In this document: positions 7,417 through 16,148 of the stretch, piece after piece
Position numbering within the stretch: position 1 is the stretch's first letter
Layout: the number at the start of each line of letters is the position of its first letter
Assembly: GCA_018066285.1 (NCBI GenBank)
Contig: JAGHRS010000003.1
Coordinates: 62,001 to 126,000, forward strand
Direction of reading: 5' to 3'
DNA: 64,000 nucleotides
DNA from: Candidatus Treponema caballi
Lineage (GTDB): Bacteria > Spirochaetota > Spirochaetia > Treponematales > Treponemataceae
Program-made: the position numbers and the translations under genes
The notes under the pieces: generated by a model
Seen by the model: the letters and a program-made list of their open reading frames with translations, nothing else
What the model was told of the DNA's origin: nothing
Database searches by the model: none

Positions 7417-8527
7417 ATGAACGGCGGTCTGTCACGCGCGTCTTTTTACCGGCGGCATGCTTCACAAGGCATCTGAGCGTACGGCGGACGGAAGCGCGCG
7501 TCTTTCCATCAAGCAGGAACAGCGCTTTCAGCATGTTGGGCAGCGTGACCTTCCAGTTTGAGGCAAGTTCAGCACCCGTCTCTGCCGACGACTGCCGCAG
7601 AATGCCGAATACCGTTTCCACAAACACGCGCTTCTGCTCTGTCTCAAGTTCGTTAAGCCAGCCGTTAGCCGCCTGCCCTATTTTCAGGCTTGTTTCATCA
7701 AGTTCAGGCAGCGTTTCAAGGCCGCGCGGCTCCACCTGCCAGTTCAGGGGATAATGCTGGAACATGCCCTTCCCGGTGCTTTTGACGACCGTGTAGCGGC
7801 AGCTGTTGGTAAAAAGCATGCCGACAACAGAAAGATGCGGCTTGAAGTTTCGTATGCGGCCGGAAACTGCGCGGTATCCTGCAGAATCGAAAAAGTCTGC
7901 CTTGAAACCGGGGCCGTCGAAGTTCCAGATGCCGGCCAGCCGCGCCTGTACTTCAGAAGGAGCATGAGCGGCAGCGTACAGGGCAAGGTTGCCGCCCTTG
8001 GAATGGCCGCCCGCCCGGATGCTGCCTGAAAGTCCCGCAGCGGCATCATTCAGATAGCAAAGCGCGTCTGTCTGAGCCGGCACAATGTTCTTCCAGCCCA
8101 TGTTGAAGTTTTCCTGCCAGCCGACAAGCATGGCATCTGTTCCGGAATACGCAAGAAAAGAGGAATTGTCCGGCAGCATGAACGTAAGGGCTGAAAACTG
8201 CTCTTCTTTTTCCATGTCGATAATATGCCGGCAGCCTGACACGCGGAGAGCACCAAAACGTAGCGTCTGCCCTGCAACAAGAAGAAGTTCTTTCGTCTGT
8301 TCTGTGAAAAAACGCTTGTAAAAAGCAGAACCAGTACACTCAAGTTCCGTAAGCGTTTCCATGGCTTCGGCAAGAGTCGGGCCGTTCTGGAAAAAAGAAG
8401 CGGGTACTGCATCCGTGTAATCAATGTACGCAAGCTGGCAGAGAATAAGTGCGTCTGCATCTGACAGAGGTGCATCAGTAAAGCTCAGGTCTCCGCGCCA
8501 GTAAAGATAGTCGAATAAATCAGCCAC
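7304..8527 (-). CDS. Mbeg1-like (DUF2974) alpha/beta-hydrolase, extended C-terminus
   Basis: 407 residues, closely related to the next gene upstream along its first ~360. The nucleophile elbow is GGHSKGGNLALYAA, preceded by LAYSGTDAMLVGWQENFNMG, as in DUF2974 serine hydrolases related to lipases. No signal peptide is visible, so it is probably cytosolic. The paralogue ends ~40 residues earlier. The extra tail here is Arg/Ser/Gly-rich and antisense to the helix-turn-helix remnant, which suggests that the original stop was lost and translation now continues into flanking DNA. The substrate is unknown. Confidence 0.82.
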   Translation of the reverse strand: MADLFDYLYWRGDLSFTDAPLSDADALILCQLAYIDYTDAVPASFFQNGPTLAEAMETLTELECTGSAFYKRFFTEQTKELLLVAGQTLRFGALRVSGCRHIIDMEKEEQFSALTFMLPDNSSFLAYSGTDAMLVGWQENFNMGWKNIVPAQTDALCYLNDAAAGLSGSIRAGGHSKGGNLALYAAAHAPSEVQARLAGIWNFDGPGFKADFFDSAGYRAVSGRIRNFKPHLSVVGMLFTNSCRYTVVKSTGKGMFQHYPLNWQVEPRGLETLPELDETSLKIGQAANGWLNELETEQKRVFVETVFGILRQSSAETGAELASNWKVTLPNMLKALFLLDGKTRASVRRTLRCLVKHAAGKKTRVTDRRSSSGTEYGGLSPSRGRTHPRIRQYSFPPDASGGFRHSA

Positions 8528-8544
8528 AGTAATTACTCCTGCAG

Positions 8545-9645
8545 TTACTCCTGATCGCGGGCTGCCTCGAACGCATTTCTGGCAAGAATTTCGAGCGTCA
8601 GACGAACGGCGTTACGCGTCTTTGCATCAAGGTGCGTCATGGCTTTCAGTATGTTCGGGATGGTGACTTTCCAGTTTTCAGCAAGTTCATTGCTTGTTTC
8701 GGCAGTCGATTTATTCAGGACACCGAACACCGTTTCGACGAACACGCGCTTCTGCTCAAATTCAAGGTCATCGAACCAGCCGTTGATGGCGCGGCTTATC
8801 TTGAACGTGTCTTCATCAAGTTCAGGAAGCGTGACAAACCCGGACGGCTGCATCTGCCAGCTCATGGGATCATGCTGCAGGACGCCCTTCTCCACGCTTT
8901 CAATAACGGTGTAGCTGCTGCTGTTTGTAAAGAGCATGCCGACAACGGAAAGCTGCGGCTTGAAGTTCCTGATTTTTGGGCCGACAGACAGGTATCCTTC
9001 AGACTGGAAGAACTCCGGTTTGAAGCCTGGGCCGTCGAAGTTCCAGACGCCCGTAATGCGGCGCTGTACTTTTGAAGGCGCATTCGCCGCAGCGTAAATC
9101 GTCAGGTTGCCGCCCTTGGAATGGCCGCCTGTCCGGATTGCGCCCCGGAGAGCAGCGGCAGCCTCAGTCATGTAGGAAAGCGCATCCGCCTGAGCCGGCA
9201 CTACGTCCTTCCAGCCCAGGTTGAAGTCTTCCTGCCAACCGACAATCATTGCGTCTGTGCCGGAATAGGCTATGAAAAGCGTATTGTCGGGCAGCTCAAA
9301 GGTAAGGGCTGAAAACTGCTCTTCTTTTTCCATGTCGATGATGTGCCGGCTGCCTGACACGCCGAGTGAGCCGAAACGCCGCGTCTGGCCCGCGACAAGA
9401 AGAAGCTCTTTCGTCTGCTCTGTGAAAAAGCGCTTGTGAAAATTGCAGGAATCCCAGTCAGGTTTGGAAAGTTCCGCAGCTGCATCGGCAAGCGTCATGC
9501 CTTTCTTGGTGAAGGCGGCAGGAACGACATCAGTGTAGTCAATGTACGCAAGCTGGCAGAGAATCATTGCATCAGCATCGTTGAAAGGGACCTCGGTAAA
9601 ACTAAGGTCACCACGCCAGAAAAGATAATCGAACATGTCAGCCAT
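8545..9645 (-). CDS. Mbeg1-like (DUF2974) alpha/beta-hydrolase
   Basis: 366 residues. Same elements as its neighbour: LFDYLFWRGDLSF-type start, FIAYSGTDAMIVGWQEDFN, the serine elbow GGHSKGGNLTIYAA, WNFDGPGF and a later VVGMLFTN. The Ser in GHSKGG is the predicted nucleophile. AGGAGGCG lies 5-6 bp before the ATG. The paralogue begins 17 bp downstream, so the pair is probably co-transcribed and arose by tandem duplication. Established family knowledge stops at a lipase-like fold; no pathway can be assigned from the context. Confidence 0.85.
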   Translation of the reverse strand: MADMFDYLFWRGDLSFTEVPFNDADAMILCQLAYIDYTDVVPAAFTKKGMTLADAAAELSKPDWDSCNFHKRFFTEQTKELLLVAGQTRRFGSLGVSGSRHIIDMEKEEQFSALTFELPDNTLFIAYSGTDAMIVGWQEDFNLGWKDVVPAQADALSYMTEAAAALRGAIRTGGHSKGGNLTIYAAANAPSKVQRRITGVWNFDGPGFKPEFFQSEGYLSVGPKIRNFKPQLSVVGMLFTNSSSYTVIESVEKGVLQHDPMSWQMQPSGFVTLPELDEDTFKISRAINGWFDDLEFEQKRVFVETVFGVLNKSTAETSNELAENWKVTIPNILKAMTHLDAKTRNAVRLTLEILARNAFEAARDQE

Positions 9646-9734
9646 AAAAGCGCCTCCTGCCGCCGCCCGGAAAGCGGCTCATCACTTTTAAGATACTACC
9701 GCATGTGGTAATCGGCAAGTTTCAGGAGGCGGGC

Positions 9735-9763
9735 AAAAAAAAAGCGCCGCAAGGATGCGGCGC
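9735..9763 (-). terminator. Intrinsic terminator of pta
   Basis: GCGCCGC (9744-9750) and GCGGCGC (9757-9763) form a GC-rich stem with a 6-nt loop. On the minus strand it is followed by nine T (9743-9735). It lies ~75 bp beyond the pta stop codon. Confidence 0.9.
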
Positions 9764-9779
9764 CGTAAGCGTCTAATCG

Positions 9780-9841
9780 CGAGAAGTGTGCATCGCACGC
9801 TTCTCGTCAATTTCAAAATGCCAGGACGGCATTTTGAAATT
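9780..9841. repeat. Two successive hairpins between the pta stop and its terminator
   Basis: CGAGAAG/CTTCTCG (9780-9786, 9800-9806) is extended by TGTGC/GCACG. Next to it, AATTTCAAAATGCC (9809-9822) pairs perfectly with 9828-9841 around AGGAC, and the last arm overlaps the pta stop codon. Together with the terminator the message would end in three stacked stem-loops. Confidence 0.7.
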
Positions 9842-10871
9842 ATGCCTGCAGAGCTGTTACTGCAACTGTTGCGACGATGTCGTCTACGTTACAGCCGCGT
9901 GACAGGTCGTTGAGTGGCTTTGCGAAACCCTGACATACAGGACCGATTGCCATCCAGCCACCCATGCGCTGGCAGATCTTGTAGCCGATGTTGCCTGCGT
10001 TGATGTTCGGGAAAATGAAGACGTTTGCGTGTCCTGCAACCTTGCTGCCAGGAGCCTTGAGCTCGCCGACTTCAGGAGCGACAGCAGCGTCGAACTGGAA
10101 TTCGCCGTCAATTGCGAGCTCAGGATGTGCTTCCTGTGTAATCTTGAGTGCCTCCTGCATCTTTGGAACTGACTTCAGATACTTGTCGTCGTTGCCGCTT
10201 CCCTTTGTTGAGAATGAAAGCATTGCAAGGCGTGGGTCAATGCCGCCGATCTTCTTTGCTGTGTCAGCTGTTGCAACTGCAATGTCGCAAAGTTCTTCTG
10301 CTGTTGGCTCAATGCAGAGTGCGCAGTCAGCGAACAGGGCAACTCCCTCTGGGACATACTTGTTGCCGCCTTCAGGAGCAACCATGATGAAGCATGATGA
10401 AACTGTCTTGATTCCAGGAGCTGTCTTGATGACCTGCAGTCCCGGGCGGATTGTGTTTGCTGTTGAGTGGCATGCACCTGAAACGAAACCGTCTGCATCG
10501 CCTGCCTTCAGGATGAGGGCGCCGAACATTGTGCGGTCTTTGCAGATGTAAGCCTTTGCAGCGGCGACATCAGCGTATTCAGGAAGACCGGTCTTCTTGT
10601 TGATTTTGCCTTCGCGGGCCTTGTACAGGATTTCTGCATACTTATCTGCATCTGCGCTTGTTGCAGGATCAACAAGCTTTACGCCTGACAGGTCTACGTC
10701 AGGAGCAACTTTCTTGCATTCTTCTTCAGTACCGAGCAGGATGATCTTAGCAATCCCCTCTTTTACAATCTTTGCAGCTGCTTCAACAACGCGCTTGTCC
10801 TCGCCTTCGCAGAGAACGATTGTCTTGTTTGCAGCCTTAGCCTTTTTCAGCAAATCGTCAATAAATGCCAT
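9840..10871 (-). CDS. pta: Phosphate acetyltransferase
   Basis: Converts acetyl-CoA and phosphate to acetyl phosphate and CoA, the first step of acetate formation by fermenters; cytosolic. 343 residues from the ATG at 10871 (MAFIDDLLKKAKAANK), chosen because AGGAAG precedes it and the longer frame adds 27 unconserved residues. Family hallmarks are IVLCEGEDKRVVEAA, DGFVSGACHSTANTIRPGLQ, LSFSTKGSGNDD and FPNINAGNIGYK. The length matches the short Pta/PtsB class without the DRTGG regulatory domain. No ack gene lies in the window. Confidence 0.95.
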   Translation of the reverse strand: MAFIDDLLKKAKAANKTIVLCEGEDKRVVEAAAKIVKEGIAKIILLGTEEECKKVAPDVDLSGVKLVDPATSADADKYAEILYKAREGKINKKTGLPEYADVAAAKAYICKDRTMFGALILKAGDADGFVSGACHSTANTIRPGLQVIKTAPGIKTVSSCFIMVAPEGGNKYVPEGVALFADCALCIEPTAEELCDIAVATADTAKKIGGIDPRLAMLSFSTKGSGNDDKYLKSVPKMQEALKITQEAHPELAIDGEFQFDAAVAPEVGELKAPGSKVAGHANVFIFPNINAGNIGYKICQRMGGWMAIGPVCQGFAKPLNDLSRGCNVDDIVATVAVTALQA

Positions 10872-11072
10872 GAGTGCACTTCCTAAATGAAAAATATCCG
10901 CCGCGTCAAAGCAGCTTTCTTCTAAAATACACCGATAGCACGTCATTTTCAAGACCGCATGTGCTGTGTTGTGCGGGTACGGGTCGCCTGCCGCACAGCA
11001 TAACCATGCGATATGTAAATAATCCCAAATGCGATATTTTGCAATTTTTAGTAAATAAATTGTCGCATATAC

Positions 11073-11101
11073 TTGACAATTAGTTTAACTTGCTTTATAA
11101 C
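11073..11101 (+). promoter_or_regulatory. Strong sigma-70 promoter for the membrane protein/XRE pair
   Basis: TTGACA (11073-11078), a 17-bp spacer and TATAAC (11096-11101). The ~75-nt leader contains a perfect 9-bp hairpin, ATGCTGAAT/ATTCAGCAT (11122-11142). The rest of the 310-bp gap between pta and this gene is AT-rich and shows nothing else I can name. Confidence 0.8.
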
Positions 11102-11184
11102 TGAAAATGTAAGCGGAAAAGATGCTGAATCTCATTCAGCATGACACAGATTCACAGGAACTCCGCTTATAAGGAGAATTTATC

Positions 11185-11733
11185 ATGTCAGTTTTTTTTG
11201 CAGTCGGATTTGGAGTTGGCGTCGGGCTTGTTGCAGCATTCTGCTTTGGCCAGAAAAAGAAGCAGGAAAAGAACGGAATCAAGGAAGACGGCTACGATGA
11301 GCGTCAGGTCGCCGTACGTGGAAAGTGCTACCAGGCAGCATTCTTCACCATTTTCTTCAGCGAAGTGGCTCTTTCAATGGTTGAAGCCATCCTTGAAGCT
11401 CCTACTTTCCTTCAGGGCTCAGTTCCACACATGCTTTTAGTCTTTGCAGGCGCCACAGTATTTGCCTGTTCAGCTATCATCAATGACGCATACTTCCGTC
11501 CTTCGGACAGCTCACGCGGACTTGTCATCGTGTTTTCAGCCATCGGCCTCTTTAACCTGTTTGTCGCAGTAAAAAGGATCATTGACGGTGATATCCTCAA
11601 CGAAGCAGGACGTCTTGATTCAACCTGGTACAGCCTTGGTGCAGCTATTTTCCTTCTCATGGTTGCCGGAACAATCATCATAAAGAAAGCAGGCGACAAG
11701 AAAGCTGACGAAGCTGAAGGAGACGATGAATGA
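11185..11733 (+). CDS. Four-helix membrane protein, partner of an XRE regulator
   Basis: 182 residues with about four membrane helices (near residues 3-20, 50-70, 80-100, 112-132 and perhaps 150-168) and a charged C-terminal tail. The cytoplasmic loop DGYDERQVAVRGKCYQAAF resembles the DERQ motif of small membrane proteins encoded beside YozG-like XRE repressors. AAGGAG precedes the ATG. The stop overlaps the start of the downstream regulator (ATGA), so the two are translationally coupled. No enzymatic motif is visible. In such pairs the membrane protein is thought to influence the regulator, but that is inference here. Confidence 0.7.
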   Translation: MSVFFAVGFGVGVGLVAAFCFGQKKKQEKNGIKEDGYDERQVAVRGKCYQAAFFTIFFSEVALSMVEAILEAPTFLQGSVPHMLLVFAGATVFACSAIINDAYFRPSDSSRGLVIVFSAIGLFNLFVAVKRIIDGDILNEAGRLDSTWYSLGAAIFLLMVAGTIIIKKAGDKKADEAEGDDE

Positions 11734-11933
11734 AGAACCTGAAGCTTAAGGCAGCCCGCGCGCTGAAAGACCTGTCGCAGGACCAGCTTGCTTCTGCAGT
11801 CGGCGTTTCACGGCAGACAATAAACGCGATTGAAAAGGGAGACTACAACCCGACAATCAATCTGTGCATCGCCATCTGCAAGGTTCTTGGCGTCACACTG
11901 AACGACCTTTTCTGGGAAAGTGAAGCCCAGTAA
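11730..11933 (+). CDS. XRE-family helix-turn-helix regulator (YozG-like)
   Basis: 67 residues consisting almost only of a Cro/C1-type helix-turn-helix: ARALKDLSQDQLASAVGVSR, then QTINAIEKGDYNPTINLC and LGVTLNDLFW. These short proteins bind DNA as dimers. Its ATG overlaps the stop of the membrane-protein gene by four bases. It is probably an autoregulator of the pair through the strong promoter at 11073. A terminator follows 40 bp downstream. Confidence 0.92.
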   Translation: MKNLKLKAARALKDLSQDQLASAVGVSRQTINAIEKGDYNPTINLCIAICKVLGVTLNDLFWESEAQ

Positions 11934-11974
11934 CCATACCTGATGCAGGCGGAAGGAGAGAGCCGCTTATCAGC

Positions 11975-12019
11975 AAGCCCGGCAGAAGAGCACTGTACTT
12001 TTCATGCCGGGCTTTTTTT
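11975..12019 (+). terminator. Intrinsic terminator after the XRE gene
   Basis: AAGCCCGGCA (11975-11984) pairs perfectly with TGCCGGGCTT (12005-12014), followed by a run of T to 12019. Confidence 0.9.
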
Positions 12020-12110
12020 CTATTTGCAGTAACGTTAATTTTAATAAAGATATACAGATAATCACAATTTTTTCCTAGCGAAAAATACCTTTTTCCTTGA
12101 TACTGTAAAC

Positions 12111-14084
12111 ATGCAGCAGCAAGCTACACAAGGTCTCATAATTCATTTCAACATCTGTGCATTAATCATCATGTTGATAATCCTCTTTTCCATTTTTTTC
12201 CGGAAAATGCTGAAGGGAGCTGTCAACAAATGGTTCATAGCGCTCTGTCTGATTACAATCCTGACAACCATTTCTGACCTTCTCTGCTCATATTATTCCA
12301 CTCCTGAACACTGTGAACGTATCTCCGACGCAGTTTTCTTCATGATACACACGCCGTACTTTTTCCTCAGAGGCATCATTCTTCCTGTGTACACAATGTT
12401 CATCATTGCGAAGGCAGGAGCAACCTCAACCGTTTTCAAGAGGAATAAAATCAGTTTTTTTCTGGTAATCCTGCCACTGCTCATTTCCGTAACGTGCATG
12501 CTCATCAATCCGTTCATGCCGTTCATGTTTGAAAAATCGGATATATACGGATATCACCGCTTACCGGGTCTTTTCATTCTGTACATATGTGCAGCTTTTT
12601 ACCTTATCGTAAACGTCTGCGTAATAATCCGGCTGCGTAAGCTTTTCACAAGGACAGAAATCATATCCCTGCTGCTTATGGCTCCTTTCCAGCTCATTGC
12701 AGTCCTCATTCAGTTCTTCAACTCAAATCTGCTTGTCGAAATGTTTGCGACGACATGCTCAATCCTCATCATCACCATTACCGTTCACCGCACGGAACTT
12801 ATCCTTCACTGGGATTACGGCACGTACACAAAACACGCATACCTGGATGAACTGAAGAGCATTGAAATGCTCAAGCGGAATGTCACCATCATTTTTGCGA
12901 ACATCAGGAATTACAGCGATATCCTCGCTTTCCTGCCGTTCAACATCCTCTCTAAAGTAATGAGCGACTGTGTTGAAACAATCATTGCCAATGAAACACG
13001 CCCATTCAGAAAATCGCAGATTTATTTCCTGGATGATGGCCTTTTTGCCATTGTTGCAGACCAGACGACAAAACAGGAAGCTGCAGAATTTGCCGGCATC
13101 ATCAACGAACTGCTCAGAGAAACGATTACTGTGGACAGGCTGGAAATTCACCTCATTCCGCAGCTGTGCTATTTTGACTGTCCGGATGACATCAACGGCT
13201 ACGAAGGCATGTTCAGCTTCATCCAGTCTTCATCATGGCTGCTGCCTTCTCAGAAAGAACCTGTTGACGCAGCCACCATTACAGGCACAAAGAACTTCAT
13301 GGTAAGCAATGAGATTGATTCTATCCTTACAGATGCCATCAGCCACAACCGCTTCCAGATGTACTACCAGCCAATCTGGTCAGTAAAAGACAGGAAATAC
13401 CGCTCGGCAGAAGCACTTATCCGTCTGATGAATGAGAAATACGGCTTCGTGTCTCCCGAACTGTTCATTGCAGCTGCAGAACGGAACGGCGCTATCTATC
13501 AGATAGGCGACTTCATCATTGATGATGTCTGCCGCTTCATTGCAAGCGACGACTTCAGGGAAAGCGGGCTCGAATATATCGAGATCAACCTCGCCGTCGC
13601 ACAGTGCCTGCAGCCCGACTTGCCTGATAAAATCCGCGATTGCGTTGAAAAATATGGCATCAAGTTTTCTCAGCTCAATCTCGAAATTACCGAACGGGAA
13701 GACATTGCCGACCAGGCGCTTTTCGACAGGAACATCCGTGCGCTTTCAGATATGGGAATGACGCTTTCCCTCGATGACTACGGCACCGGCTATTCCAATA
13801 TTCAGCGAATCACATCCATTCCGCTCGACATCGTCAAAATTGACAAGAGCTTTGTTGACCAACGCGACAAGCCGGTCATGCAGACCGTCATCAGAAACAC
13901 GGTCGTCATGCTTAAAGGCCTGGATAAGGAAATTGTCGTTGAAGGTATTGAAGACGAAGACGCCGTTGACCTCTTTATGAAATTAAACTGCGATTTCATT
14001 CAGGGGTACTATTTCTCAAAGCCTTTGAATGAAAAAGCTTTCATTGAGTTTGTAAAGGAACAGAATCATGCCGCAACAGTCTAA
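12111..14084 (+). CDS. Membrane protein with degenerate GGDEF and EAL domains, putative c-di-GMP phosphodiesterase
   Basis: 657 residues. Seven or so N-terminal membrane helices (to ~residue 225) form a sensor region. A degenerate GGDEF domain follows, with LDDGLF at the signature position, so no cyclase activity is expected. The EAL domain (from ~residue 405) is intact by inspection: AEALIRL, YIEINLAVAQ, LNLEITERE, LSLDDYGTGYSN, VKIDKSF, VVEGIED and IQGYYFSKP. It should hydrolyse c-di-GMP to pGpG. A GATACT box only 6 bp before the ATG, with no Shine-Dalgarno, hints at a leaderless message. The stop overlaps a close paralogue by 17 bp. Confidence 0.9.
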   Translation: MQQQATQGLIIHFNICALIIMLIILFSIFFRKMLKGAVNKWFIALCLITILTTISDLLCSYYSTPEHCERISDAVFFMIHTPYFFLRGIILPVYTMFIIAKAGATSTVFKRNKISFFLVILPLLISVTCMLINPFMPFMFEKSDIYGYHRLPGLFILYICAAFYLIVNVCVIIRLRKLFTRTEIISLLLMAPFQLIAVLIQFFNSNLLVEMFATTCSILIITITVHRTELILHWDYGTYTKHAYLDELKSIEMLKRNVTIIFANIRNYSDILAFLPFNILSKVMSDCVETIIANETRPFRKSQIYFLDDGLFAIVADQTTKQEAAEFAGIINELLRETITVDRLEIHLIPQLCYFDCPDDINGYEGMFSFIQSSSWLLPSQKEPVDAATITGTKNFMVSNEIDSILTDAISHNRFQMYYQPIWSVKDRKYRSAEALIRLMNEKYGFVSPELFIAAAERNGAIYQIGDFIIDDVCRFIASDDFRESGLEYIEINLAVAQCLQPDLPDKIRDCVEKYGIKFSQLNLEITEREDIADQALFDRNIRALSDMGMTLSLDDYGTGYSNIQRITSIPLDIVKIDKSFVDQRDKPVMQTVIRNTVVMLKGLDKEIVVEGIEDEDAVDLFMKLNCDFIQGYYFSKPLNEKAFIEFVKEQNHAATV

Positions 14085-16035
14085 CCTGAATGCCATTTAT
14101 ACATATGACATCTGTGCAGTCATTATTGTCGGGCTCATCCTTTTTTCCCTGTATTTCAAGAAACTGCATCATGGCGCTATAAACAAAAGCTTTATTGTCT
14201 TATGTTTTGTCGTCTTACTGACAACACTGGCTGACCTGCTCGGACTGTATTACTCAAAGCCTGAGACAATCCAGACCATAACGCCTTTCTGGTTTTATGC
14301 ATTTCAGTCAAGCTATTTCATCCTGCGGTGCCTGAACATTCCGGTGTATGCCGTATACATAATCATCTGTGCGGAAGGCTGGGAAAGCCTTAAAAAGAAA
14401 AGTTTCCTCTCAAAGATACTGTTTCTGCTGCCTTCCATGCTGATTATCTCCTGCCTGCTGATCAACCCGGCAAAGCCTTTCATGTTCGAACATGATCCCG
14501 TAATCGGCTATCACAGGCTTCCTGGCATGCTCCTCATGTATGTCCACGCAGTAATCTATATGGTTTTCTGCCTGATCATCATCATGAAATACAGGCACCT
14601 GTTTTCAAGAGTTGTCAGAATTTCCCTCATATCCATGTTCCCGCTGCAGATTGCTGCAATATTGATTCAGATATACAACTCAAACCTCGTCATTGAAATG
14701 TTCGCGACATCCTGCGCCATCCTGATGTTCACCGTCACCATCCAGAGGCCGGAACTGCTCATCAACTGGGAACTCGGCACAAACACGAAGCACATGTACT
14801 TCTCTGACCTGAAAAGGCTGACTTCGCTGAAAACACCCGCCACAATCCTGTTCATCAACATAAAGAACTACAAGGATATAAAGAATTACCTGCCAAGGGA
14901 AAAGCTCATCATCGTCCTGAAGAACATCTACGCAGAAACGCTTGAACACGCTCCACATGATTTCAGGAATGCGGAAGGTTACTATCTTGATAACGGTCTT
15001 TTTGCCATTCTGAATGCACAGGTGTCAAAACAGTCTGCAAAAAAATACGCGGATATCCTGTACGTCCTTTATTCACAGCCTGCCGTTCTGGACAAGCTTG
15101 AAATTCATCTGGTTCCACAGATTGGTTACTACGACTATCCGGATGACATAGGCGAGTATCACGAACTCATTTCCTTCATCCAGTCCTTCTCATCGCTGAT
15201 GCCTCCGAACGCAAAAACACCGGTAGACATTGCGCGGCTTACTTCCACAAAGAACTTCCGGCTGCGGAACGAAATTGATTCCATAGTTGCCGATGCCATA
15301 GTCAAAGAAAAATTCCAGATGTACTATCAGCCAATCTGGTCAGTAACAAAGAAGAAGTTCATCTCTGCGGAAGCGCTTATCCGCCTGCCGGATGAGAAAT
15401 ACGGCTTTGTTTCGCCTGAAATCTTCATTCCAGCTGCGGAACGGAGCGGCGCCATCTATCAGATAGGCGACTTCATCATTGATGATGTCTGCCGCTTTAT
15501 TGCACGCGAGGCGTTCAGAAAAAGCGGACTTGAGTATATTGAAATCAACCTCGCTGTCGCACAGTGTCTGCAGCCTGACCTTCCGGAAAAGATACGCACC
15601 TGTGTTGAAAAATACCGCATACGCTTTTCACAGCTCAATCTCGAAATCACTGAACGCGAAACCATTGCAGACCAGGCGCTGTTTGACAGGAACATTCAGA
15701 AGCTCGCGGATATGGGCATGATGCTTTCTCTGGATGATTACGGCACAGGTTATTCAAACATTCAGCGCATTACCGCAATGCCGCTTGATATAGTGAAAAT
15801 AGACAAGAGTTTCGTCGACAAAAAAGATGAGCAGAGCATGCAGACCATCATCAAGAAAACAATCACCATGATGAAGGACCTGAATAAGGAAATCGTCATA
15901 GAAGGCATTGAAGATGAATCATCTGTTGATTTCTTCACCAATCTGGACTGTGATTTCATCCAGGGATTCTATTTCTCAAAACCACTGCCCGAAGACGCAT
16001 TCATTGAATTCTGCCTGTCAAGAAATGTACAATAA
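14068..16035 (+). CDS. Second membrane degenerate-GGDEF/EAL protein, tandem paralogue
   Basis: 655 residues with the same order as the upstream gene: hydrophobic sensor region, degenerate GGDEF (LDNGLF), and an EAL domain retaining AEALIRL, EINLAVAQ, LEITERE, LDDYGTGYSN, VKIDKSF, EGIEDE and IQGFYFSKPLP. The EAL domains of the two copies are nearly identical over long stretches, whereas the membrane halves have drifted, as expected if they sense different signals. It starts inside the previous gene (17-bp overlap, no separate Shine-Dalgarno of note), so it depends on translational coupling. Predicted c-di-GMP phosphodiesterase at the inner membrane. Confidence 0.9.
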   Translation: MPQQSNLNAIYTYDICAVIIVGLILFSLYFKKLHHGAINKSFIVLCFVVLLTTLADLLGLYYSKPETIQTITPFWFYAFQSSYFILRCLNIPVYAVYIIICAEGWESLKKKSFLSKILFLLPSMLIISCLLINPAKPFMFEHDPVIGYHRLPGMLLMYVHAVIYMVFCLIIIMKYRHLFSRVVRISLISMFPLQIAAILIQIYNSNLVIEMFATSCAILMFTVTIQRPELLINWELGTNTKHMYFSDLKRLTSLKTPATILFINIKNYKDIKNYLPREKLIIVLKNIYAETLEHAPHDFRNAEGYYLDNGLFAILNAQVSKQSAKKYADILYVLYSQPAVLDKLEIHLVPQIGYYDYPDDIGEYHELISFIQSFSSLMPPNAKTPVDIARLTSTKNFRLRNEIDSIVADAIVKEKFQMYYQPIWSVTKKKFISAEALIRLPDEKYGFVSPEIFIPAAERSGAIYQIGDFIIDDVCRFIAREAFRKSGLEYIEINLAVAQCLQPDLPEKIRTCVEKYRIRFSQLNLEITERETIADQALFDRNIQKLADMGMMLSLDDYGTGYSNIQRITAMPLDIVKIDKSFVDKKDEQSMQTIIKKTITMMKDLNKEIVIEGIEDESSVDFFTNLDCDFIQGFYFSKPLPEDAFIEFCLSRNVQ

Positions 16036-16084
16036 AAATCTGTCAGTATTTTTATCCCCTTTATAGTAATTTTTTCCTGAAATT

Positions 16085-16113
16085 TTGTTTTTTCTCAGAA
16101 CCTGTGCTATAAT
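16085..16113 (+). promoter_or_regulatory. Probable promoter of the lipoprotein gene
   Basis: TTGTTT (16085-16090), a 17-bp spacer and a consensus TATAAT (16108-16113), ~35 bp before the ATG at 16149. Confidence 0.6.
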
Positions 16114-16148
16114 TCCATCAGATTATTTAAAATTATCTGGTAGGTGTT

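Noticed and set aside
12111-16035. Active diguanylate cyclase in the EAL proteins
   Set aside because: The GGDEF position reads LDDGLF or LDNGLF, so only the EAL half is expected to be catalytic.
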